From positions 124,001-188,000 of the forward strand of contig NZ_JAMXOD010000004.1 of assembly GCF_024721305.1 (NCBI RefSeq): a stretch of DNA of 64,000 nt. Direction: 5' to 3'. This document shows, one piece after another, positions 10,450-16,443 of the stretch. The notes beneath the pieces are model-generated. The model was not told where the DNA came from, did no database searches, and saw only the letters and a program-made list of their open reading frames with translations. A program made the translations under genes and the position numbers. How positions within the stretch are numbered: position 1 is the first letter of the stretch; each line of letters opens with the position of its first letter. Source of the stretch: Aequitasia blattaphilus (GTDB lineage: Bacteria; Bacillota; Clostridia; Lachnospirales; Lachnospiraceae).

Positions 10450-11886
10450 ATGAAGAAAACAAAAATCATTTGTACCATGGGACCAAACACGAATGATCCC
10501 AAATTAATGAGAGAACTGGTAAAACGAGGTATGGACATAGCAAGGTTTAACTTTTCTCATGGAGATTACGAAGAACAGAAATCTCGTATGGATTTATTGA
10601 AAAAAATTCGTGACGAGGAAAACGTTCCAGTCGCAATTCTTTTGGATACAAAGGGACCGGAGATCAGAACCGGTATGTTGAAAGACGGAAAAAAAGTCAA
10701 GCTGAAAACAGGGGATAAATTTATCTTAACCACTGATATTGTAGAAGGATCTAAGGATAAGGTAAGTATTAGTTATACAGGATTAAAAGATGATGTAGAA
10801 GTTGGAAATGTAATATTAATAGATGATGGATTAATTGGACTTAACGTAGAAAGTGTGACAGGAAATGACATTGTCTGTAGTGTTACAAACGGCGGGGAAC
10901 TAGGAGAGAAGAAAGGTGTAAACATACCGAATGTACCCGTCCGCCTGCCAGCCATTACCGAAAAAGATAAGGATGATATCCGTTTTGGAGTAGAACAAGG
11001 CATTGATTTCATTGCAGCTTCATTTGTACGAAATGCTGAATGTATTCTTGAAATACGTGCTTATTTAAATGAATTGGATGCGCCTTTCACACCAATCATT
11101 GCAAAGATTGAAAATGCAGAAGGTATTAAAAATATAGAAGAAATCGTAAGAAGCTCTGATGGCGTCATGATAGCAAGAGGAGATCTTGGAGTTGAGATTC
11201 CAGCAGAAGAGGTTCCTTATTTGCAAAAGATGATTATCGAAAAATGCAGTGAAAATTACAGACCGGTTATTACGGCAACACAGATGTTAGATTCTATGAT
11301 CCGTAATCCCCGTCCTACCAGAGCAGAGGTAACGGATGTGGCTACCGCTGTTTATGATGGAACAGATGCCGTTATGCTTTCAGGTGAAACGGCTCAAGGA
11401 AAGTATCCAATAGAGGCTCTTGATATGATGGTACATATCGTAAAAGACACAGAACAGCATCTGGATTATGAAGAGTTTTTGTATAAGAGAAAAGACCTCC
11501 ATATGAAGAGTATTTCCAGTGCAATAGGACATGCTTCCGTTAATACTGCATATAATATTCAGGCAAAGTGTCTGGTGACTCCAACTGTATCTGGGGCGAC
11601 TGCAAGAGTTGTATCAAAGTTTAAACCCAAAACTCAAATTTATGGTTTAAGCCCAGATGAAAGAACACTTCGTAGAATGCAGATGTACTGGGGAGTATAT
11701 CCTCTTCGAACAATGGAATACAATTCAACGGAAGAAGTCTGCAGCGGTGTGTTAGACCTTGTGCGTGCAAAATCTTTAGTTGAAATAGGTGATGTTGTTG
11801 TCATTACTGCGGGTATTCCACCTACAAGAGTGCAAGCACGTTCCAGCACTTCAAGCAATACGATGAGAATTGCCGTTGTAGAATAA
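10450..11886 (+). CDS. pyk: Pyruvate kinase
   Basis: Transfers phosphate from phosphoenolpyruvate to ADP, giving pyruvate. The 478 residues cover the A, B and C domains. The extra C-terminal PEP-utiliser domain of Bacillus-type enzymes (about 585 aa) is absent. NFSHG is at 34-38, TKGPEIRTG at 67-75, the metal-site motif MIARGDLG at 240-247 and TATQMLDSM further on. AAGGAG precedes the ATG. It is cotranscribed with the rhomboid-like gene and ends at a strong terminator, separately from the gapA operon. Confidence 0.96.
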   Translation: MKKTKIICTMGPNTNDPKLMRELVKRGMDIARFNFSHGDYEEQKSRMDLLKKIRDEENVPVAILLDTKGPEIRTGMLKDGKKVKLKTGDKFILTTDIVEGSKDKVSISYTGLKDDVEVGNVILIDDGLIGLNVESVTGNDIVCSVTNGGELGEKKGVNIPNVPVRLPAITEKDKDDIRFGVEQGIDFIAASFVRNAECILEIRAYLNELDAPFTPIIAKIENAEGIKNIEEIVRSSDGVMIARGDLGVEIPAEEVPYLQKMIIEKCSENYRPVITATQMLDSMIRNPRPTRAEVTDVATAVYDGTDAVMLSGETAQGKYPIEALDMMVHIVKDTEQHLDYEEFLYKRKDLHMKSISSAIGHASVNTAYNIQAKCLVTPTVSGATARVVSKFKPKTQIYGLSPDERTLRRMQMYWGVYPLRTMEYNSTEEVCSGVLDLVRAKSLVEIGDVVVITAGIPPTRVQARSSTSSNTMRIAVVE

Positions 11887-11900
11887 AAGACAAATATTTT

Positions 11901-11937
11901 AGACAAGATTTCATCTTTTTGAAATCTTGTCTTTTTA
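11901..11937 (+). terminator. Terminator of the pyk transcript
   Basis: AGACAAGATTTCA (11901-11913) pairs with TGAAATCTTGTCT (11920-11932) over 13 bp around a six-base loop, followed by TTTTA. Confidence 0.88.
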
Positions 11938-11959
11938 TACGTTTTGATAATTATAGCTC

Positions 11960-11988
11960 TTGACAAAATCCCAAAAAAGGAGTAAGGT
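11960..11988 (+). promoter_or_regulatory. Promoter of the trmB-lysA operon
   Basis: Consensus TTGACA (11960-11965), 17 bp, then a poor -10, TAAGGT (11983-11988). The strong -35 and weak -10 would suit a regulated promoter. Confidence 0.5.
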
Positions 11989-12021
11989 GTTCCTGTACAA
12001 AACTACGTTGGAGGTGATGGT

Positions 12022-12732
12022 GTGTATACCACAAAATTTGTAGAAAGTTTAATGCAATTCGGTTTAACAAGACAAGAGTCTTTGGTTTATCAATGCTTAA
12101 TTACGGAAGGGACAATTTCCGGGTATGAAGTAGCAAAGCAATTAGGTATTTCTCGGTCAAACGCTTATAATTCTCTTGCGTCTTTAGCGGAAAAAGGCGG
12201 TGCTTATACAGTTGAAGAGGGTAGCACTAAAAAATACGTTCCGGTTGAGTTAAGAGAATTTACAAGAAATCATATTCGTGAGATAGAAGATGCCAGAATG
12301 TGGCTGATTAGTCATATGCCAGAACAAAAAGAAGTATCCGAAGGTTATATTACTATTGAAGGAGAGAATAACATCTTAAATAAGCTCAAGAATCTTTTAA
12401 AGAGCACAAAGGAGCATGCATATTTATCCTGTACCAGGAGTTACCTTCTTTATTTTGTAAGAGAACTAAGAGAGCTAAGTGAACAAGGAAAAAAAGTTGT
12501 GATTTTAACGGATCAGGCAGTCTCCGTTGAAGATTTTAAAGTATATTTCAGCGAAGATAGAGGAACAAGCATTGGCCTGATTATTGATTCCCAATATGCG
12601 ATTACAGGAGAATATGGTGAGGGGAGTCAAAATACTTGCTTGTATTCCGGGCAAAAAGTATTTGTTGAGTTGTTTAAAAATGCCCTGGGAAATGAAATTA
12701 AATTATTATCATTAAATGAGGAGAGTTATTAA
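12022..12732 (+). CDS. TrmB-family transcriptional regulator
   Basis: A 236-residue putative DNA-binding protein. Residues about 9-70 form a TrmB-type winged helix (FGLTRQESLVYQCLI, then EVAKQLGISRSNAYNSLASLAEKGG). Residues about 110-230 resemble the C-terminal effector-binding region of the family. Translation starts at GTG 12022, seven bases after GGAGGT (12010-12015); no in-frame ATG fits. TrmB proteins are better known as sugar-responsive regulators in archaea, with bacterial members less studied. The stop is one base before the lysA ATG, so it may regulate lysA and its own promoter in response to lysine or a related metabolite. That role is inference. Confidence 0.8.
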   Translation: MYTTKFVESLMQFGLTRQESLVYQCLITEGTISGYEVAKQLGISRSNAYNSLASLAEKGGAYTVEEGSTKKYVPVELREFTRNHIREIEDARMWLISHMPEQKEVSEGYITIEGENNILNKLKNLLKSTKEHAYLSCTRSYLLYFVRELRELSEQGKKVVILTDQAVSVEDFKVYFSEDRGTSIGLIIDSQYAITGEYGEGSQNTCLYSGQKVFVELFKNALGNEIKLLSLNEESY

Positions 12733-12733
12733 A

Positions 12734-14029
12734 ATGGAGAAAAAAACATTTGTAACAAAAGAGCAAGTTGAAGAAATTGTTAAATCATATCCTACACCCT
12801 TTCATCTTTATGACGAAAAAGGGATACGGGAAAATATAAAGGCCTTAAGAGATGCTTTTTCCTGGAATAATGGATTTAAGGAATATTTTGCAGTAAAAGC
12901 GACCCCAAATCCATTTTTAATAAATATATTAAGAGAGTATGGCTGCGGCTGTGATTGCTCTTCTTATACAGAGCTGATGCTTTCAGAAGCGATTGGAGCT
13001 ATAGGGAAAGATATCATGTTTTCTTCTAATGATACACCGATGGAAGAATACGTATATGCCAATCAATTAGGTGCAATCATTAATTTAGATGACATTACTC
13101 ATATTGATTTTCTCGAGGAGGCGATTGGTACGTTTCCAGAAACGATGAGTTGTCGTTATAATCCAGGTGGACTCTTTAAAATCTCCAATGATATCATGGA
13201 CAATCCAGGAGATTCTAAATATGGACTTACAACAGAACAGCTTTATGAAGCTTTTAAGATTTTAAAATCAAAAGGTGTAAAAGAGTTTGGTATTCACGCA
13301 TTCTTAGCAAGTAATACCGTTACAAATGAATATTATCCTACTCTTGCTAAAGTACTCTTCGAGCTTGCTGTGGATTTGCAGAAAGAAACAGGGGTTCACA
13401 TCAAGTTCATTAACCTTTCTGGGGGAATCGGAATACCTTATCAGCCTGGTCAAGAAGGTAATGATATTAAAGTGATAGGAGAAGGAGTCCGTAAAGTCTA
13501 TGAAGAAGTTTTAACTGCTGCCGGTATGGGAGATGTTGCCATCTATACAGAGCTTGGTCGATTTATGATGGGTCCTTATGGCTGCCTGGTAACAAAAGCA
13601 ATTCACGAAAAACACACGTATAAAGAATATATTGGTGTTGATGCTTGCGCAGTGAATTTAATGCGCCCTGCTATGTATGGCGCTTACCACCATATTACTG
13701 TATTAGGAAAAGAAGAAGAACCCCGGGATTATCAGTATGATGTAACGGGTTCACTATGCGAAAACAATGATAAATTTGCTATTGATCGCATGCTTCCAAA
13801 AGTAGAAATGGGTGACTATATGGTGATTCATGATACTGGAGCACATGGTTTTGCCATGGGATATAACTATAATGGAAAATTGAAATCTGCTGAGTTACTT
13901 TTAAAAGAAGACGGAAATGTTGAATTAATACGAAGAGCAGAAAAGCCAATGGATTACTATGCAACTTTTGATTTTTCGGATTTCCACAAGAAAATAAAAG
14001 AGATAAGCGAGAGAGAGTCAAAAATCTAA
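12734..14029 (+). CDS. lysA: Diaminopimelate decarboxylase (fold III PLP enzyme)
   Basis: Decarboxylates meso-diaminopimelate to lysine, the last step of lysine synthesis. The 431-residue protein has the alanine-racemase-like barrel with PLP-lysine Lys55 in FAVKATPNP, the glycine motif NLSGGIGIPY, ELGRFMMGPYG, and a C-terminal SLCENNDKF corresponding to the family CESxD motif. The ATG at 12734 follows GAGGAGAG (12718-12725) by eight bases; an in-frame ATG at 12716 would overlap the upstream gene. Related decarboxylases act on other diamino acids, so the substrate is likely but not certain. It is coupled to the TrmB-type regulator. Confidence 0.82.
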   Translation: MEKKTFVTKEQVEEIVKSYPTPFHLYDEKGIRENIKALRDAFSWNNGFKEYFAVKATPNPFLINILREYGCGCDCSSYTELMLSEAIGAIGKDIMFSSNDTPMEEYVYANQLGAIINLDDITHIDFLEEAIGTFPETMSCRYNPGGLFKISNDIMDNPGDSKYGLTTEQLYEAFKILKSKGVKEFGIHAFLASNTVTNEYYPTLAKVLFELAVDLQKETGVHIKFINLSGGIGIPYQPGQEGNDIKVIGEGVRKVYEEVLTAAGMGDVAIYTELGRFMMGPYGCLVTKAIHEKHTYKEYIGVDACAVNLMRPAMYGAYHHITVLGKEEEPRDYQYDVTGSLCENNDKFAIDRMLPKVEMGDYMVIHDTGAHGFAMGYNYNGKLKSAELLLKEDGNVELIRRAEKPMDYYATFDFSDFHKKIKEISERESKI

Positions 14030-14049
14030 AACCATTGCAAAAATTTTGC

Positions 14050-14078
14050 TTGTAAATTATCAAATCATATGATATTAT
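14050..14078 (+). promoter_or_regulatory. Promoter of tRNA-Leu
   Basis: TTGTAA (14050-14055), 17 bp, TATTAT (14073-14078), placing the transcript start just before a leader hairpin and about 20 nt upstream of the mature tRNA. Confidence 0.5.
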
Positions 14079-14082
14079 AGTT

Positions 14083-14101
14083 TCTGGCTGACAAAGCCAG
14101 A
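14083..14101 (+). other. Leader hairpin directly upstream of tRNA-Leu
   Basis: TCTGGCT (14083-14089) pairs perfectly with AGCCAGA (14095-14101) around GACAA. It ends three bases before the first tRNA base, so it would form the 5' leader removed by RNase P. There is no U-tract. Confidence 0.55.
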
Positions 14102-14104
14102 TGC

Positions 14105-14187
14105 GCGGATGTGGCGGAATGGCAGACGCACAAGACTCAAAATCTTGCGTAGGTGACTACGTGAGGGTTCAAGTCCCTCCATCCGCA
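14105..14187 (+). tRNA. tRNA-Leu(CAA)
   Basis: A class II tRNA of 83 nt. The acceptor stem is GCGGATG (14105-14111) with CATCCGC (14180-14186) and discriminator A. The anticodon stem CAAGA/TCTTG encloses loop CTCAAAA with anticodon CAA at 14138-14140, which reads UUG. A long variable arm (TAGGTGACTA region) and the T-arm GAGGGTTCAAGTCCCTC are present. CCA is not encoded. Confidence 0.96.
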
Positions 14188-14196
14188 GTATAATAG

Positions 14197-14236
14197 AAAT
14201 GCTCCAACCTTGTATATTAGGTTGGGGCATTTTTGT
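14197..14236 (+). terminator. Terminator of tRNA-Leu
   Basis: AAATGCTCCAACCT (14197-14210) pairs with AGGTTGGGGCATTT (14219-14232), 14 bp with one G-U, loop of eight, followed by TT and a mostly T-rich tail. Confidence 0.85.
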
Positions 14237-14262
14237 AATACAGAATATTAAAATTGAGTGAA

Positions 14263-14291
14263 TTGAAATAATCGAATGAGTATGATAGAAT
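14263..14291 (+). promoter_or_regulatory. Promoter of the GNAT acetyltransferase gene
   Basis: TTGAAA (14263-14268), 17 bp, TAGAAT (14286-14291). Its -10 and start region are overlapped by a perfect dyad. Confidence 0.65.
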
Positions 14292-14314
14292 AGTTAGTTG
14301 TAGATAACTATTCT
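14287..14314 (+). promoter_or_regulatory. Operator-like dyad over the -10/+1 of the GNAT promoter
   Basis: AGAATAGTTA (14287-14296) and TAACTATTCT (14305-14314) form a perfect 10-bp inverted repeat with an 8-bp spacer. It covers the -10 box and the predicted start site, the classic place for a repressor. No cognate regulator is adjacent. Confidence 0.5.
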
Positions 14315-14338
14315 GTTGTATAAAATTCGAGGTGTTAA

Positions 14339-14962
14339 ATGTATAGAATTAGAAGTTATAAGGAAAAAGATTTAAAGGACTGTACAAAGTGCTTTTATGA
14401 AGGCTTTTTTGAATCGAAAGCAGAAGAAAGGGATTGGCTTTTATTAAAAGACTATACTCAGGTCATGTTGGAAAAAAGCAATTTTAATCTGGTCGCTGAA
14501 AAGGATGGAATGGTAGTAGGTTTCGTAAGTGGAATCTATAACAAATCATTCAATAAAAAACTGGCCAAAACTTATGAACAAAAACAACATTATGGTGCTT
14601 TTATAAAACTAAGCCTAAAATTCTATTTAAAGAGATACAATACGTCTCCTGATTTCAAAAAAGAGTTTGAACTATTCTTTCAAAAAATGATGGAACGAGA
14701 ACCTTCAACATTCGGTTACTGCGATTGTGAACTAGCCGCTTTGTCTTCAAGAAAAGATTATAGAAAAGGATTAGGAACCGCCCTTGTAAATGGAATGGTA
14801 GAGAAATGCACTCACGAGAAAGTCAAAAATATACGTTTATTTACGAATACAGATGCTTCCTACAAGTTTTATGACAAATACGGACTTACGAAAATATATG
14901 AAAAACCTTATTCCTTTGATGAAAGACAAGGAAAATCTATGATATATGAATTGCTTCTCTAA
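14339..14962 (+). CDS. GNAT-family N-acetyltransferase
   Basis: A 207-residue soluble protein with the GNAT fold pattern. The N-terminal beta strand reads MYRIRSYKEKDLKDC, the central strand GFVSGIYNKS, and motif A LSSRKDYRKGLGTALVNGMVE carries the acetyl-CoA pyrophosphate loop (RKGLG for RxxGxG/A). The C-terminal segment NTDASYKFYDKYGLTKIYEKPY is the usual 'xxxFYxKxGF' motif. The family moves an acetyl group from acetyl-CoA to an amine; the acceptor cannot be read from sequence. The gene has its own promoter with a dyad across it, suggesting induction by a specific signal. Confidence 0.82.
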   Translation: MYRIRSYKEKDLKDCTKCFYEGFFESKAEERDWLLLKDYTQVMLEKSNFNLVAEKDGMVVGFVSGIYNKSFNKKLAKTYEQKQHYGAFIKLSLKFYLKRYNTSPDFKKEFELFFQKMMEREPSTFGYCDCELAALSSRKDYRKGLGTALVNGMVEKCTHEKVKNIRLFTNTDASYKFYDKYGLTKIYEKPYSFDERQGKSMIYELLL

Positions 14963-14975
14963 CAGGGTGCTTTAA

Positions 14976-15004
14976 TTGACGTTCCATTTTAGATATGGTA
15001 TAAG
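14976..15004 (+). promoter_or_regulatory. Promoter of the DUF454 gene
   Basis: TTGACG (14976-14981), 17 bp, TATAAG (14999-15004), directly after the GNAT gene; near-consensus. Confidence 0.65.
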
Positions 15005-15030
15005 AATAGAATAAAAGGGAGGGATTATCG

Positions 15031-15447
15031 ATGAAACAGGGTCCACTTAAAATTTTCTGGATTACTTTAGGATTAATTAGCTTGGGCGTTGGAATAATTG
15101 GTGCGATTCTTCCTTTACTTCCAAGCTTTCCTTTTTTAATGCTTACCTTATTCAGTTTTGCAAAAAGCTCAGAAAAACTACACAGCTGGTTTCTTGGCAC
15201 CAAAATTTATAAAGAGAATCTTGAATCTTATGTTGTAAGTAAATCTATGAAGATGAGTACCAAGATTAGAATTATTTTTACCGTTACAGTCGTTATGGGG
15301 TTTGGCTTTTATATGATGGATAAAGTTCCTGTTGGCAGAATTGTTCTTGGATTCGTGTGGGTTTTTCATGTCCTGTATTTTATCTTTGGTGTAAAAACAT
15401 TAAAGCATGAAAATAGAAAGAGCAAAGAAGAAATACGTTATGATTAA
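15031..15447 (+). CDS. DUF454 (YbaN-like) small membrane protein
   Basis: A 138-residue protein with an N-terminal hydrophobic hairpin (WITLGLISLGVGIIGAILPL then PSFPFLMLTLFSFA), the signature SSEKLHSWFLGTKIYKENL, and two closely spaced C-terminal membrane segments. This is the DUF454/YbaN layout; the function is unknown. GGGAGGG precedes the ATG. It has its own promoter and no obvious partner. Confidence 0.8.
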   Translation: MKQGPLKIFWITLGLISLGVGIIGAILPLLPSFPFLMLTLFSFAKSSEKLHSWFLGTKIYKENLESYVVSKSMKMSTKIRIIFTVTVVMGFGFYMMDKVPVGRIVLGFVWVFHVLYFIFGVKTLKHENRKSKEEIRYD

Positions 15448-15476
15448 AATTCTTTAATGAATCTACCATGATATGA

Positions 15477-15482
15477 TACAAT
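15477..15482 (+). promoter_or_regulatory. Probable -10 box of the SDR gene promoter
   Basis: TACAAT at 15477-15482 in GATATGATACAATG. The -35 is poor (TTTAAT about 18 bp upstream), suggesting a weak or activator-dependent promoter. Confidence 0.35.
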
Positions 15483-15496
15483 GAATTTAACAACCT

Positions 15497-15530
15497 GAGT
15501 ATATTCTCTTTTGAACAAAGGAGTATACTC
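15497..15530 (+). promoter_or_regulatory. Two tandem palindromes upstream of the SDR gene
   Basis: GAGTATATTC (15497-15506) and GAGTATACTC (15521-15530) are two near-identical palindromic 10-mers with starts 24 bp apart, between the probable promoter and the SDR ribosome binding site. They could be a double operator, or the arms of one stem (GAGTATA/TATACTC). Confidence 0.4.
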
Positions 15531-15561
15531 CTAATTCATATTAAAAGGGAGGTTTTAAACT

Positions 15562-16332
15562 ATGATGTATGATTTAAAAGGTAAGGTAGCAGTTATAACT
15601 GGAGCTTCTAGCGGTCTTGGGGCTGACGCAGCTAGAGGTTACGCCAAAGAAGGAGCCAATGTAGCTCTTTTAGCAAGGAGAGTCGAAAAACTAGAGGCTC
15701 TAGCAGAAGAATTAAAAGCATTCAACGTTGATGTTTTCATTCACTCCTGCGATGTTACAGATGAAGAGAGTGTAAAAACTGCAATGGAAGCAGTACATAG
15801 TCACTTTAAAAGAGTGGATATTCTCCTAAACAATGCCGGGATTGCAGTAAGAGGTGGTGTCCACGACATGTCAGTGGAAGACTGGGACAAATCTCTGAAC
15901 ACAAACTTGAAAGGAATTTTCTTGTCTTCAAAATATGTAATTCCTTATATGATGGAGCAAGAGTATGGGAAAATTGTGAATATTGCATCTATAAATGCTG
16001 TGATTGCAGATAAGCAGGATGTATTTATTCGTCACTCATACAATGCATCCAAAAGCGGAGTATTGGGAATTACAAAAGGAATGGCGGCATCCTACGGAAA
16101 ATACAATATCACAGTTAATGCTGTAGGACCAGGATTATTTGAATCAGAAATGACGGAGAATACTTTATTTAAATCTTCTGATTTCCTAAACGGATACAAT
16201 TATCAATGCCCTATGGGAAGACCAGGAAAAAGAGGAGAATTAAACGGTGTGATTTTATTCTTTTCAAGCGAAATGTCCAGTTATGTAAGCGGACAATTTG
16301 TAATTGTAGACGGCGGAACAAGTATTGTATAA
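15562..16332 (+). CDS. Short-chain dehydrogenase/reductase
   Basis: A 256-residue classical SDR that would use NAD(P) to interconvert an alcohol and a ketone. The cofactor loop TGASSGLG lies near the N-terminus, followed by NNAG. The catalytic residues are Ser143 (NIASIN), Tyr160 and Lys164 (YNASK). The sequence resembles sugar-acid or polyol dehydrogenases (gluconate 5-dehydrogenase-like), but the substrate is not determinable. GGGAGG lies nine bases before the first of two adjacent ATGs, favouring 15562. It is monocistronic, with tandem palindromes upstream and a terminator downstream. Confidence 0.9.
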   Translation: MMYDLKGKVAVITGASSGLGADAARGYAKEGANVALLARRVEKLEALAEELKAFNVDVFIHSCDVTDEESVKTAMEAVHSHFKRVDILLNNAGIAVRGGVHDMSVEDWDKSLNTNLKGIFLSSKYVIPYMMEQEYGKIVNIASINAVIADKQDVFIRHSYNASKSGVLGITKGMAASYGKYNITVNAVGPGLFESEMTENTLFKSSDFLNGYNYQCPMGRPGKRGELNGVILFFSSEMSSYVSGQFVIVDGGTSIV

Positions 16333-16349
16333 AAAAGTGTTGGATCATG

Positions 16350-16383
16350 AAAGAGGTTGCTAAAATAGTAACCTCTTTTATTT
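16350..16383 (+). terminator. Terminator of the SDR gene
   Basis: AAAGAGGTTGCTA (16350-16362) pairs with TAGTAACCTCTTT (16366-16378), 13 bp with one G-U and a 3-nt loop, then TATTT. Confidence 0.85.
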
Positions 16384-16402
16384 GGTATCTTTATTCAGGA
16401 TA

Positions 16403-16411
16403 TGATATACT
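16403..16411 (+). promoter_or_regulatory. Possible extended -10 promoter of polA
   Basis: TGATATACT gives an extended -10 (TGn-TATACT) about 33 bases before the polA ATG. No convincing -35 lies 17 bp upstream, where the preceding terminator tail sits. Confidence 0.35.
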
Positions 16412-16443
16412 TAACGTGTATGTAATAAAGAAAGGAAGACACT

